From: a virus
Direction: 5' to 3' (one strand)
Length of the DNA: 64,000 nt
IMG/VR virus record: IMGVR_UViG_3300029258_001212
Coordinates: 89,541 to 153,540 of that record
The translations under genes were made by a program, and so were the position numbers. Positions 1-8,267 of the stretch are shown piece by piece; position 1 is the first letter of the stretch; every line of letters begins with the position of its first letter. The notes beneath the pieces were generated by a model. That model had not been told where the DNA came from. It saw only the letters and a program-made list of their open reading frames with translations, and made no database searches.

Positions 1-297
1 CGGGTGTGGCTCGGGATCGATTACCTGAGCGACTATCCCAACGGCGGCCCCTACGGGGTGAGCGTGACTGGGAATTCGGTGGCCATGGTTGGAACATCGC
101 CCAACTTCGGCCGGGCGCTCTGGGTCAACACAATGGTGGTGAGCTTCCCGGATGCTTGTGTCATGAGCAACTCCGGCCAGGGACGAGCTCGGTATCCGGG
201 CGGAGGGAGCACGAATCGGATCGTGGGCCTGAGTGGAAACAATCTCACCAGGAGCACTACCTTCAACTTCAACACTTGGGACCTGGAGGAGGTGTAG
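1..297 (+). CDS. Virion-associated protein, C-terminal part (5' end outside window)
   Basis: The frame is open from base 1 and stops with TAG at 295-297, so the true start lies upstream. The visible 98 residues are rich in Gly, Ser, Asn and Thr (for example SVTGNSVAMVGTSPNF and RIVGLSGNNLTRSTTFNFNT), the composition of a beta-rich virion surface protein. No family is recognised. The next gene starts 3 bases downstream, so both are probably co-transcribed in a tail or virion operon. Confidence 0.55.
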   Translation, partial: RVWLGIDYLSDYPNGGPYGVSVTGNSVAMVGTSPNFGRALWVNTMVVSFPDACVMSNSGQGRARYPGGGSTNRIVGLSGNNLTRSTTFNFNTWDLEEV

Positions 298-300
298 GCC

Positions 301-969
301 ATGGCCGGTCTGCTTTCGCTGGTGGGGAGCTGGATGGGGGGGCAAAAAACAGGGTTCATACAGAGCTCCGGGGCGAACGTCTATCTATTGCCGTGTACCC
401 CCGAGGGGAACATCGACACCACGTGGCTCCGTGCGTTCCAGTTCTGGCCCCCGTCGATTGCGGACAACTACTCCCCCAATTGGAGCAACAAGACGATCCC
501 GGGTGGCTCGGTGCCCCTGTACCAGTTCATCGCCATGGGGGAGCACACCATCAGCTTCACAGCTACATTCGCCCGAGACCTGGCGGGGGAGTTCGGGCCG
601 GCCCCCGGGCAACTCACCGAGAACAAGCACGACGTGGACATTGAAGCGGCTATCGCCTACCTGCGAAGCCTGAGCACCCCGACCTATGACACCAAGAAGC
701 AGTTTGTCCTGCCCCCGCCGCTGATCTACCTGACCATCCCCTACAACGCCATCGCTCCGAGCGAGGGGATCGCAGACGAGATGCTCTGCATCATGACCCA
801 GTGCGACGTGGAGCGGAAGCGGTGGTTCCCTGATGGGACCACCCGGCTGGCGGAGGCGACCCTGCAATTCAATGAGGTGGCCCAGAGGCCGAAGGCCACC
901 CAGTGGTACGGCCGGACCCAGTGGCAAAAGGTGGCCAAGAATTACAAGTGGCAGGGCCAGAAGCCGTGA
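301..969 (+). CDS. Putative tail/baseplate-associated protein
   Basis: 222 aa starting at ATG 301 behind GGAGGAGGTGTAGGCC. It has a Gly-rich, weakly hydrophobic N-terminus, then a beta-rich body. The C-terminal stretch AEATLQFNEVAQ followed by a basic WYGRTQWQKVAKNYKWQ tail resembles small tail-tube or baseplate proteins of contractile-tailed phages, where a strand of this kind ends the tube fold. That comparison is by eye only. It follows another virion-like gene and is followed by a transcriptional element, so it closes the upstream structural operon. No enzymatic motif is visible. Confidence 0.5.
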   Translation: MAGLLSLVGSWMGGQKTGFIQSSGANVYLLPCTPEGNIDTTWLRAFQFWPPSIADNYSPNWSNKTIPGGSVPLYQFIAMGEHTISFTATFARDLAGEFGPAPGQLTENKHDVDIEAAIAYLRSLSTPTYDTKKQFVLPPPLIYLTIPYNAIAPSEGIADEMLCIMTQCDVERKRWFPDGTTRLAEATLQFNEVAQRPKATQWYGRTQWQKVAKNYKWQGQKP

Positions 970-980
970 CCTGCCATCGG

Positions 981-1052
981 AGACCCTCAAGACTCTTCTC
1001 TTCTAAGAGGGGAGATAGGGTATAGAGAAACAGAAGCAACAGGTGTGCCAAG
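981..1052 (+). promoter_or_regulatory. Recurrent intergenic element, copy E1
   Basis: First copy of the element also found at 8873, 27596, 36251 and (inverted) 49808. It reads CCCTCAAGACTCTT, then the dyad CTCTT-CT-AAGAG at 998-1009, then GGGGAGATAGGGTATAGAG, then AGAAGCAACAGGTGTGCCAAG leading to the ATG at 1053. This is the most divergent copy: the TTGACT block is AAGACT and the TTAATTAAG block is TATAGAGAA. The stem differs from the other copies but stays self-complementary. It is probably a promoter/operator for the holin-like gene block. Confidence 0.65.
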
Positions 1053-1268
1053 ATGAGAAGCCAACCAGATGATGATGCGAGCGCAGTCCCCGTGGAGACC
1101 GTCCAGGGCGAGGACAATTTCGTTCTGGTGACAACTCCTGTAAGATATAGGCAGCTCTCCGATGCAGCGGTTCGCCTCGGGATGAGTGTTCAGGACTTTG
1201 TGGGACACACGCTCGAGAGCGCAGTACAGGCCGTAGCCGAAGGGCGGCGGCCATGGGAAAGGACGTGA
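1053..1268 (+). CDS. Small protein with RHH-like helical segment
   Basis: 71 aa, first gene after element E1. The central part (RYRQLSDAAVRLGMSVQDF then VGHTLESAVQAVAEG) resembles the strand-helix-helix of ribbon-helix-helix regulators of the Arc/CopG type, with an acidic N-terminus. No strong Shine-Dalgarno precedes ATG 1053; the leader GCAACAGGTGTGCCAAG belongs to the recurrent element. It sits directly before the membrane-protein gene at 1273 with a 4-base gap. A regulatory role is an inference. Confidence 0.5.
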   Translation: MRSQPDDDASAVPVETVQGEDNFVLVTTPVRYRQLSDAAVRLGMSVQDFVGHTLESAVQAVAEGRRPWERT

Positions 1269-1272
1269 GACA

Positions 1273-2037
1273 ATGCGACGATCCATGATGACCCTGGCCT
1301 TCCTGGCCCTCCTCCTGGTGGGCGCCACCCCCTCGAGCTCCCAGCCGGCCGCCCGGCCGGCGCCCCGCGCCACGGCTCCGGCTCCGGCTCCGGCAATGAC
1401 GGTTGCTCCCGCTGCCATGACCGTGCCCGTGCCCGCGATGGCAGCCATGGCGCCCAAGGTGGCCCCCGTGGCTCCAGCGGCGGCAGCTCCGTCCGCCGGC
1501 GCCCCTGTGATGGCCCCAGCGTCCACGAGCGCCCCTGTGGCAGCCATGGGGGCACCCATGGCCACCGAGGCCCCTGTGATGGCTCCAGCGCCAGTCAGTG
1601 CCCAACCAGCGGCCATGGCGGCCCAGGACAAGCCCAAGGTGAGCGGATGGGACAAGGCGGACAAGTGGATCGGGCTGATCGTCAAGATTCTGATCGGGCT
1701 CCTGAGCATCATCGGGGCCATCCTGGGCGTCGTGAAAGGCCAGGACTGGCGTGCCAAGCTCAAGACGGAACGCTGGCAGAAGATCCTCGGGTACGTGGAC
1801 CAGGCATTCCCCGTGGTGGAGTCGCTGGCCAAGGGCACCTCCTGGAAGGGCGACGACAAGCTGGTGGAGCTCCTGAAGCGCGTGAACGATTGGCTCAAGG
1901 GCGAGGGCGCCCAGGGGCTCTCCGCAGAGGAGATGGCCCTGGTGAAGCGGGAAGCGGCCGACAAGGCGGCGAAGCTCAAGACGGACAACGGCGCCGCGGA
2001 CAAGGTGGACGCCAAGGCCGTGACCCGGAACGGGTAA
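1273..2037 (+). CDS. Ala/Pro-rich membrane protein, holin-like C-terminal half
   Basis: 254 aa. Residues 1-23 form a signal peptide-like segment (MRRSMMTLAFLALLLVGATP). About 90 residues of low-complexity Ala/Pro/Met repeats follow. A hydrophobic span (WIGLIVKILIGLLSIIGAILGVV) lies near residues 132-155, and the charged helical tail includes WQKILGYVDQAFPVVESLAK. The membrane-helix plus amphipathic-tail half resembles the LLH (superfamily 6) holins, where a VDQAFPxVE-type helix follows one membrane span. The Ala/Pro spacer is unusual for a holin and could cross the periplasm or cell wall. A virion membrane protein is the alternative. AAAGGA lies 10 bases before the start. Confidence 0.5.
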   Translation: MRRSMMTLAFLALLLVGATPSSSQPAARPAPRATAPAPAPAMTVAPAAMTVPVPAMAAMAPKVAPVAPAAAAPSAGAPVMAPASTSAPVAAMGAPMATEAPVMAPAPVSAQPAAMAAQDKPKVSGWDKADKWIGLIVKILIGLLSIIGAILGVVKGQDWRAKLKTERWQKILGYVDQAFPVVESLAKGTSWKGDDKLVELLKRVNDWLKGEGAQGLSAEEMALVKREAADKAAKLKTDNGAADKVDAKAVTRNG

Positions 2038-2041
2038 CACC

Positions 2042-2344
2042 ATGGCCCGCTTCAAAGCGTGGATCCGAAAGTGGTGGTGGGTCCTGGTGCTGGTGCTGGT
2101 GACAGTGGGCGGACTTGTCCTGTATTTACTCTTACGAAAAAGCCCCAAACCGGCTCCGGCCGAGACCTTCACAGTGAAAGCTCGCAAGGAGATCCTGAAA
2201 GCCGAAACAGACGCCACCATCGAACGCGCCAAAGTGGAAGCCAGGAGCTCCGTGGAGCGAGCCAAGCTCGAAGAGATCGGGAAGGTCGAGGACGATTTTG
2301 CTCGCCGCAAACGGCTGGCCGATTACCTGGACGAGGTGCTGTAG
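2042..2344 (+). CDS. Small membrane protein with coiled coil (possible i-spanin-like)
   Basis: 100 aa. A basic N-terminus (MARFKAWIRKWWW) is followed by one membrane segment (VLVLVLVTVGGLVLYLLL, residues 13-31) and a charged, continuous helix predicted to coil (residues 45-98). This N-in, one-span, coiled-coil layout is that of Rz-type inner-membrane spanin subunits, but no nested lipoprotein partner is visible. It lies 4 bases after the holin-like gene, which supports a lysis or membrane role. Confidence 0.45.
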   Translation: MARFKAWIRKWWWVLVLVLVTVGGLVLYLLLRKSPKPAPAETFTVKARKEILKAETDATIERAKVEARSSVERAKLEEIGKVEDDFARRKRLADYLDEVL

Positions 2345-2375
2345 CGAGGGGACGCGATGGCAAACGGTAAGCGTC

Positions 2376-2843
2376 ATGAACCAGTGGATCGGTCCGATAG
2401 TGACAGCCGGAGGAGCTCTGCTTTCCGCTATCTTCGCTCTCATCGCCTGGGTAGCTCTGAGGGAGATCCGCCGAAAGGACAAGGAGATAGAGGATCTCCA
2501 GACGGACATGGAGGAGCTCCTCAAAATAGTCGTGATACTGGAGAACTTAGAAAAATCCTGCGAGCGCGAACGGAACGAGAGGAGAACGGTGGAGGAGCAG
2601 CTCTGGAGCAAGATCAACAGGCTGGTGGCGCAGATCTCGGCCCAGGCTACTACCATCTCGGAGCATCAGAGATCGTGTCGGAGCGTCTACATGACCCAGA
2701 CAGAACACGACCGCCTGGAAGCTCTCCGGGACAAGGTGGAGGACGCGAAAGCGATCACGGATGCCCGGCTGGATGCCAAGGTGGAGAATGTGATTCAGAC
2801 CCTGAATTTCCTCCTCCAGCGGAATGGGATGAGCAGGAGATAA
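2376..2843 (+). CDS. Membrane-anchored coiled-coil protein
   Basis: 155 aa from ATG 2376. It has an N-terminal membrane span (WIGPIVTAGGALLSAIFALIAW) and then a long heptad-like helix covering most of the protein (IEDLQTDMEELLKIVVILEN). The frame upstream of 2376 is not protein-like, so this start was chosen. The competing ATG at 2357 has a better GAGGGGA ribosome site, but its frame gives an Arg/Gly/Ser-rich non-globular product. Part of the membrane/coiled-coil gene run 1273-2986. Function unknown; host-envelope or lysis-associated is a guess. Confidence 0.5.
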   Translation: MNQWIGPIVTAGGALLSAIFALIAWVALREIRRKDKEIEDLQTDMEELLKIVVILENLEKSCERERNERRTVEEQLWSKINRLVAQISAQATTISEHQRSCRSVYMTQTEHDRLEALRDKVEDAKAITDARLDAKVENVIQTLNFLLQRNGMSRR

Positions 2844-2848
2844 CCGGC

Positions 2849-2986
2849 GTGATCGATCTGGCCGAGTCAGTCTCACCGGTGGTGGCAAAGCAGATTCGTC
2901 AAGACCGCGAGACCACCAAGCGGCGCCAGGCGTTCGTGGAGCGCATGGACACGCTCCTGGCGAAACTCCACGCACTCACGGTATGA
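2849..2986 (+). CDS. Short helical protein, hypothetical
   Basis: 45 aa from GTG 2849, five bases after the preceding stop. The product is amphipathic and helical (SVSPVVAKQIRQDRETTKRR). It lies at the 3' end of a longer open frame that begins at 2357, but only this last part is protein-like, so I call it as a separate small gene. No family recognised. Confidence 0.4.
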   Translation: MIDLAESVSPVVAKQIRQDRETTKRRQAFVERMDTLLAKLHALTV

Positions 2987-2995
2987 TGCGGCCCG

Positions 2996-3412
2996 ATGCG
3001 CCAACGAAACACCGTAGCGTCAACGGCCGGCTCCATCGTCCGCGGCTCCTGCACCGCGGCGGAATCGGTCGGGGATCCGGTCTACCTCACAGGTGACCCC
3101 TCCGGCTACGTGTACCCGGTCGAAAAGGCAGAAGCGTGGGACGAGGACAAGATGCCAGCGTTTGGCATCGTGATCCGAAAGCTGTCCGATACCGTCTGCT
3201 TGGTGCAAACCGATGGAATCCTTCCTCACGGGATCCTGTCCGGCCTTCAGAGGGGCCACGGCTACATGGTGGGGGGCACCGGGGGCCTCGAGGCGGCCCC
3301 GCCAGTGGTTGGCCCCAACGGCTACTCCTGGATCCAATTCATGGGCCGGTCCCTGGGTGACGACCGGTTCCAGGTGCGCCCGGACACCCTTATCACCATC
3401 AGACGTTCCTGA
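2996..3412 (+). CDS. Putative capsid-decoration/virion surface protein
   Basis: 138 aa, beta-rich, with segments such as AAESVGDPVYLTGDPSGYVY and MPAFGIVIRKLSDTVCLVQT. The pattern (property switched on, processed value, GIVIRK/GVAQ, LVQTDGIL) is shared with the C-terminal domain of the 4103 gene in this window (GRAVRWSAVNNEIQHADN then RAIGVAQ), and is typical of small beta-barrel decoration domains in phage virions. No Shine-Dalgarno is visible before ATG 2996; TATGAT lies 8 bases upstream. Confidence 0.5.
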   Translation: MRQRNTVASTAGSIVRGSCTAAESVGDPVYLTGDPSGYVYPVEKAEAWDEDKMPAFGIVIRKLSDTVCLVQTDGILPHGILSGLQRGHGYMVGGTGGLEAAPPVVGPNGYSWIQFMGRSLGDDRFQVRPDTLITIRRS

Positions 3413-3417
3413 TAGTG

Positions 3418-3446
3418 TTGTTTCGGTCATGGGTTACGGGTACAAT
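3418..3446 (+). promoter_or_regulatory. Candidate sigma-70 promoter
   Basis: TTGTTT (3418-3423), a 17-base spacer and TACAAT (3441-3446) lie in the 96-base gap before the Lys-rich protein gene at 3509. The -10 has 5 of 6 consensus bases; the -35 is weaker. Confidence 0.5.
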
Positions 3447-3508
3447 GATGCCCGAGATCCAAATCAAGATTCGAATCCCAGCAAAGGGAAACCCGATTGG
3501 AGGCGAAG

Positions 3509-4075
3509 ATGACGACGAAAGCATCGAAATCCACCCGTTCCAAAAAGGCTCCGGCCAAGAAGCGCACCACGAAGCGCAAGGCAGCGGCCAAGAAAAAGGC
3601 CGCCAAGGCCAAGGTGAAGCCCGCGCCCGAGCCCGCGGACAAGGATGAGCCCCATCCGCTCGCTGAGATCACACTCGAGGAGCGTGACTGGCTCATGAGC
3701 AAGTTCATGGTGGAGCGAGTCAGCGGCACCCAGGCGAAGCTCACGGCGGCCAAGCAGCAGCTCGAGATCCTCATGAGGGATCACATCGCTCAAAAGGCTG
3801 CCCAGAAAGCCCAGATCAACACCGCGGAGGCGGAGGTTCGCCAGGCGGACAACGAGATGAAGGTGTTTTTGGGGGAACTCGAGCACAAGCTCGGGATCAA
3901 CCTTCAGAATTACACCTGGCAGTCGGACGGCAAGATCATCTACATGGGTGACCTGGAAGAGATCGGCAATCAACAGCCGTCTCAACAGGCCAGCCAGCCC
4001 AAGAAAACCGAATCACCCGAACCTGGATCTGAGGATGAGGCGGAAGCTGAATTCCTGAACAGTCGGGTGGTCTAA
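3509..4075 (+). CDS. Lys/Ala-rich N-terminus plus coiled-coil protein
   Basis: 188 aa from ATG 3509, behind the ATTGGAGGCGAAG ribosome site that recurs in this phage. Residues 1-45 are a histone-H1-like Lys/Ala/Arg tail (KKAPAKKRTTKRKAAAKKKA). A helical coiled coil with HIAQKAAQKAQINTAEAEVR follows, and the C-terminus is acidic and Ser/Pro-rich. The basic tail could contact DNA or lipopolysaccharide. It precedes tail-fibre genes and has its own candidate promoter. No known family recognised. Confidence 0.5.
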   Translation: MTTKASKSTRSKKAPAKKRTTKRKAAAKKKAAKAKVKPAPEPADKDEPHPLAEITLEERDWLMSKFMVERVSGTQAKLTAAKQQLEILMRDHIAQKAAQKAQINTAEAEVRQADNEMKVFLGELEHKLGINLQNYTWQSDGKIIYMGDLEEIGNQQPSQQASQPKKTESPEPGSEDEAEAEFLNSRVV

Positions 4076-4102
4076 CCATCTTCTGGACAGGAGCACCGAG
4101 AC

Positions 4103-5503
4103 ATGGCCCAAGTCAGATTTTTCAAGCTGGATCCGAGCAACGGATTCCACGATCAGCACGACCCCACGGCGGACGAGCTCACCCTCGCCGGCATTGTGAT
4201 GAATGGCGACATTGCCATGGGATCGAACGAGGTGACCGGCCTACCGGGGACGCCCAGCGGCGACACGGCGGCGGCCTCGAAAGCCTACGTGGACAGCGTG
4301 GCGGCGGGGCTGGCGTGGAAGGAACCGGCGGCGGTGCTCAAGATCAAGGATGACTCCGACCAGAGCGGAGTGGATCCGACCGCTGGTGCGACCGGCGAGG
4401 CGTGGCTGGTGAACAACTGGTCCACCCAGACGGATGGCGACATTGTGGAGTGGGACGGCTCCCAGTGGAACGTGGTGGTGGCCAACTCCGGCGGCGAGCC
4501 CCCGGACGGCACCCGGGTGGTGGTGATCGACACCGGCGCGGCTGGATCGTTCACCGGCGAAGAGAACAACATCGGCACCTACGATGCTACCGGGAACACC
4601 TGGAGCTTCGATACTGCCACGGACGGCTGGGCGGTGCTGATCAACGGTGAGCTGTCCGTCTACGAGAACAAGGCGTTCGTCTACGATACCAACGCCTGGA
4701 TCCAGTTCTCCGGCGGCAACTTCACGGCCGGCACCGGCCTGGACCTGACCGGCAACGTGCTGTCCGTCAACTTCGGTGACGGTATCACCGAGCTCCCCAC
4801 GGACAGCGTGGGCATCGACCTGGCCACCACGCCGGGCCTCGAGCTCACCGGCGTCTCGCCGGACAAGCAGCTCCGCGTCCTGGTGGACGGTGCCCACGGC
4901 CTGGTGCTCGGTGCCAGCGGCGTGGAGCTCGAGCTGGACGACACCCCGGACACCCTGGACGTGGACGGCGACGGGCTCAAGGTGGTCGGTCTGCCGAGCC
5001 TGTTCAAGATCAACGATGTGGCCGTGTCGGCCAACGTGACGGCGGCCAACCTGAACACCCTCACGGCGGGCCCCACCTCCAACGCGGACTCGCTGCACAC
5101 GCACACCATCTCCGCCGTGGCCAGCGCCAAAAAGGTGCTCGACACCCACCTCAACAACGCAGCCGTCACCAGCGGCCGAGCAGTCCGCTGGAGTGCGGTC
5201 AACAACGAGATCCAGCACGCGGACAACGCGCCCATCGCCACCCCGGCCAATTCCCGGGCCATCGGCGTGGCCCAGACGGGTGGCGCAGCCAACCCCGGCA
5301 CCAGCGACGTGGTGAAGCATGGGATCTGCACCGGGTGCTTGAGCGGCGCCACGGTCAACACGCCCTACTTCCTGGGCACGGCCGGCGCCCTGGTGACCTT
5401 CGGCAGCATCCCCACCCCGGGCCGCGTGGTCCGCATGGGCTTCGCTGCCAACGGGTCCGACCTGGACGTGCAGGTGACGGACCTGGGCACCAAGCGCGTA
5501 TAG
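4103..5503 (+). CDS. Tail-fibre or head-fibre-like structural protein
   Basis: 466 aa. The N-terminus carries the fibre-type signature AAASKAYVDSVAAGLAWK, seen in many phage tail and head fibres just before beta-helical shafts. The middle has repeated Asp/Gly/Thr beta-strand units (DLTGNVLSVNFGDGITELP and similar). The C-terminal 130 residues resemble a beta-barrel decoration domain (GRAVRWSAVNNEIQHADNAP). It starts at ATG 4103 after GGAGCACCGAGAC. It heads a run of five fibre-like genes and probably takes part in host recognition or virion decoration. Confidence 0.65.
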   Translation: MAQVRFFKLDPSNGFHDQHDPTADELTLAGIVMNGDIAMGSNEVTGLPGTPSGDTAAASKAYVDSVAAGLAWKEPAAVLKIKDDSDQSGVDPTAGATGEAWLVNNWSTQTDGDIVEWDGSQWNVVVANSGGEPPDGTRVVVIDTGAAGSFTGEENNIGTYDATGNTWSFDTATDGWAVLINGELSVYENKAFVYDTNAWIQFSGGNFTAGTGLDLTGNVLSVNFGDGITELPTDSVGIDLATTPGLELTGVSPDKQLRVLVDGAHGLVLGASGVELELDDTPDTLDVDGDGLKVVGLPSLFKINDVAVSANVTAANLNTLTAGPTSNADSLHTHTISAVASAKKVLDTHLNNAAVTSGRAVRWSAVNNEIQHADNAPIATPANSRAIGVAQTGGAANPGTSDVVKHGICTGCLSGATVNTPYFLGTAGALVTFGSIPTPGRVVRMGFAANGSDLDVQVTDLGTKRV

Positions 5504-5514
5504 CGCAACCTGGA

Positions 5515-5555
5515 GCCGGGCAGCGATAGGGCTGCCCGGCCCTCCAGATTGGAGG
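5515..5555 (+). promoter_or_regulatory. Tandem hairpins overlapping a ribosome binding site
   Basis: A perfect 10-bp stem (GCCGGGCAGC 5515-5524 with GCTGCCCGGC 5531-5540, 6-base loop) is followed at once by CCTCCA-GAT-TGGAGG (5541-5555). The second arm of that hairpin is the Shine-Dalgarno of the gene at 5562. The first hairpin lacks a T-run and may be a weak terminator or RNA-processing stem; the second could mask ribosome binding. Confidence 0.55.
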
Positions 5556-5561
5556 CCGCAG

Positions 5562-6116
5562 ATGGGCACTGATGGCGATGCGGTACTCCCTGTAAAGTGG
5601 GAAAGTCCTAGCAGCGGAGGCACCGAGACCGACTACACCCCCGGGGAGGTGAACCCCTGGGAAGATGTGCTCGCTGCCCGCGGAATCTATCCCCAGCGAC
5701 CATCCCCTGATTCCACCATCCGCAAGACGGTCAAGCTATCCCAGGACGGCGCGGACCGGATGACCTTCGAGGACGCGGAGAACACTACACCTCTGACTCT
5801 CACTGATTTGGCCACAGGTGGGGGTGGACTCACGCCGGCAACGCATCGTGTACTGGATCAACTCGTCCACGATGTGGCAGAGGACTACTACCTGGAAAAC
5901 ACGTGGAGCGGTGCCCGGCTCACGAATATGACGTACTGGACGGATGCTACCAAGACGGTCAGGGTCCGCGAGCACCAATACACGTACACGGGCAGTCGGG
6001 TGACCCAAGAGGTGATCATTCAGTATGATGGGAGTGGTGTCGCTGTGGAGACGTTGACGATCACGAACACCTGGAGCGGCGGCAAGCTGGCCAGCCAGAC
6101 GGCGGTGCTTACATGA
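5562..6116 (+). CDS. Fibre-associated beta-rich protein, hypothetical
   Basis: 184 aa. The C-terminal half contains repeated strand patterns (ENTWSGARLTNMTYW and TNTWSGGKLASQT) around a central QYTYTGSRVTQEVIIQYDGS. This is like small fibre-tip or tail-fibre-attached proteins in other phages, where rows of NxWSG...L strands form a beta-helix or sandwich. It lies between two fibre genes and overlaps the next start by 4 bases (ATGA at 6113). Confidence 0.5.
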   Translation: MGTDGDAVLPVKWESPSSGGTETDYTPGEVNPWEDVLAARGIYPQRPSPDSTIRKTVKLSQDGADRMTFEDAENTTPLTLTDLATGGGGLTPATHRVLDQLVHDVAEDYYLENTWSGARLTNMTYWTDATKTVRVREHQYTYTGSRVTQEVIIQYDGSGVAVETLTITNTWSGGKLASQTAVLT

Positions 6117-7192
6117 GCGGAGCAACGATTGTCGTCATTGACGAAAGCAGCCCCCGGAACATCCTGGGGACCTACGAGTGGGACAGGAGCGGCGGCGGAG
6201 TGCTGATTGCCCCGGCCGTGAGCGCCCTACCCAGCCCCGCAGAGCCCGGGGAGATCGTCTGGCTAAAGACCGACAACAAGCTGTACCGTCGAAACGACTT
6301 GGACACGGCTTGGGATGCACTGGAGTCGGCTGTCGCATTGCACGGAAGCACCCATGAGGAAGGGGGTGCCGACGAAATCAACGTGGCCGGGCTCTCCGGT
6401 GTCCTGGCCGACGACCAGCCTGCCCAAACTCACGCCCTTGGCGGCTCGAAGCACAGCGCAGACACCTTGGCCAACCTGAACAGCAAGGTGTCTGACGCCA
6501 CCCTGGACGACGCAAGTGACCCACGCGACCCGAACGCACATGCGGTAACCCATGAGAACGGCGGCTCTGATGAAATCAACGTCGCCGGGTTGTCCGGGAC
6601 ACTGGCCGACCCGCAGACACCATCGGGCCACGGCTCGACCCACCAGGATGGCGGCTCGGATGAAATCAGCGTGGCCGGCCTGTCCGGTGTGCTCGCAGAC
6701 GGACAGGACGCAGCACAGATCCAAGGCCGGGATGTGGCAGCCACGGCACCATCGGCAGACCAGGTGCTCGCGTGGAGCGGCAGTCAGTGGGAGCCAGCGG
6801 ACCAGCAGGGCGGCGTGTTCGGCACGGAGTTGGATTACGCCAACGATGACACGGTATCGCAGACCACCAGCACGTCATGGCAGCAGAAGCTACGGCTGTC
6901 GGTGACGGGCCTGCCTGCTGGGACATACCGGATCGCGTTCTACTACAACTGGCAGTACAGCGTGGCATTCCGTGACTTCCAGGGGCGTGTGCAACTGGAC
7001 GACACCACGAACTTGTTCCTGCATCAGCAGGAGCCGAAGGATCCGGGCACCGATCAGGTCTACGTCGAGTCTGGGTTCATCCATGTGGCGCTGAACGGCG
7101 ACCACGACATTGACATTGACTACCGCGCATCGCAGGCCGGCGATACGGCCTACATCGCGTTTGCTCGGTTGGAAATCTGGAGAGTCAGCTAA
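6113..7192 (+). CDS. Tail-fibre-like protein with DEI-VAGLSG repeats
   Basis: 359 aa. Residues about 75-205 contain three near-identical units centred on ADEINVAGLSGVLAD, SDEINVAGLSGTLAD and SDEISVAGLSGVLAD, each preceded by a His/Gly-rich turn (HGSTHEEGG, HAVTHENGG, HGSTHQDGG). Such H-GG-DEI-V-GLSG-LAD repeats are common in phage fibre shafts. The C-terminal 120 residues form a compact beta domain (RIAFYYNWQYSVAFRDFQGR) that could be a receptor-binding tip. The start overlaps the upstream stop, and the TAA stop overlaps the next ATG. Confidence 0.65.
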   Translation: MSGATIVVIDESSPRNILGTYEWDRSGGGVLIAPAVSALPSPAEPGEIVWLKTDNKLYRRNDLDTAWDALESAVALHGSTHEEGGADEINVAGLSGVLADDQPAQTHALGGSKHSADTLANLNSKVSDATLDDASDPRDPNAHAVTHENGGSDEINVAGLSGTLADPQTPSGHGSTHQDGGSDEISVAGLSGVLADGQDAAQIQGRDVAATAPSADQVLAWSGSQWEPADQQGGVFGTELDYANDDTVSQTTSTSWQQKLRLSVTGLPAGTYRIAFYYNWQYSVAFRDFQGRVQLDDTTNLFLHQQEPKDPGTDQVYVESGFIHVALNGDHDIDIDYRASQAGDTAYIAFARLEIWRVS

Positions 7193-8217
7193 TGGCGGAG
7201 ACCAAGTACAGCTACAGCGTCAGCGAAGACTTCCCGAACGGGAAGGTTGCGCCCGACCGGCTCACCCAGGAGATTCAGGCGAGCACCATCACGGTCGCCT
7301 TGGACTGCATCAACGTCAACGGTGACAACTGCGACGTTTGGTTCAAAGCAGAGCTTTCGGCCGGAGAGCATACGACGCTGGATGGCGTGGTGGCGGCCCA
7401 CAGCGGTGAGCCGATCCCGAATCCAACGGCGCAACTCGACTCACAGAACCGCACAGTCACAGTGAAGGAGCCACAGCACGATGGAGAGGCGCGTCTGATC
7501 GTGACGCACCTGTGGACCGACCCATGTACCTGGTATGGGGACAGCGAGCGGGTGGAAGGTGGAGATCTCACCGACTCCGGCGATGGGCTCACGTTCACCA
7601 GTGGCAAGGAGCATTGGATTGACCTGACACACGGGCGCGTGTTCCGTGAGGACCGTGTGAGCGCACCATATCTGGTCAAGGTCTACGTGGATGGCGTGGA
7701 GAAAGCCGAGCGTCCACCGTTCAAGGACGAGGGGGGCGACTACACGATCAACTACGAAGACGGCACCGTGACGTTCGCGGAGTCGCAGGCAGGCAAGACG
7801 ATCACGGCCGACTACAGCTACGAAAACGGTTCTACGTTCTACATGCAGCCGAACGAAGGCAAGAAGCTATGGATCGAGAAGTCGGAAGCGCAGTTCACCA
7901 CCGACATTACGATGAACGATACCTTCCAGTACCAGCCGGCCGTGATCGGCGGCCCCACGGTTGGGCTTGGCCACATCTACAAGAAGTGGTTTGACTTGGT
8001 TCAGGAGGCAAACGGGGTGTATCCGATCACGCCAGCACTAGGCGGAGCAAAGCGGGGCCTGGAGCACGACGTGGTGAACATCCCATTCGACTTTGGCCCG
8101 GTGCGGGAGTTGATCGATGGGCAGGGCATCGAGATCCGCATTTGGCTGGAGGAGCACAACGCCTTCGATGGTGAGGTGGTATCGGTCACATTCTACTGCA
8201 TGGAATACGACAAGTGA
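7192..8217 (+). CDS. Tail-fibre-associated protein, paralogue A
   Basis: 341 aa. The first 70 residues (KYSYSVSEDFPNGKVAPDRL, then CINVNGDNCDVWF and LDGVVAAHSGE) are homologous by eye to the N-terminus of the next gene at 8268, suggesting a shared attachment domain. The remainder differs: a beta-rich domain with DYTINYEDGTVTFAESQAGK, the usual signature of a phage virion sandwich fold. ATG 7192 overlaps the previous TAA by one base. Confidence 0.55.
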   Translation: MAETKYSYSVSEDFPNGKVAPDRLTQEIQASTITVALDCINVNGDNCDVWFKAELSAGEHTTLDGVVAAHSGEPIPNPTAQLDSQNRTVTVKEPQHDGEARLIVTHLWTDPCTWYGDSERVEGGDLTDSGDGLTFTSGKEHWIDLTHGRVFREDRVSAPYLVKVYVDGVEKAERPPFKDEGGDYTINYEDGTVTFAESQAGKTITADYSYENGSTFYMQPNEGKKLWIEKSEAQFTTDITMNDTFQYQPAVIGGPTVGLGHIYKKWFDLVQEANGVYPITPALGGAKRGLEHDVVNIPFDFGPVRELIDGQGIEIRIWLEEHNAFDGEVVSVTFYCMEYDK

Positions 8218-8267
8218 TTTTACCCGGGGCAACCGACTGGTTGCTCGACGCTCTATGGAGGCTTCTC

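Noticed and set aside
2357-2848. Longer frame from ATG 2357 with a good ribosome site
   Set aside because: The product is Arg/Gly/Ser/Asp-rich and unlike a globular protein; the overlapping frame from 2376 encodes a membrane span and coiled coil. Only its last part (2849-2986) is kept.
4241-5623. Long minus-strand frame opposite the tail-fibre gene
   Set aside because: Composition (Val, His, Arg, Gly-rich) is that of an antisense shadow; it lacks a Shine-Dalgarno and covers a clear fibre gene.
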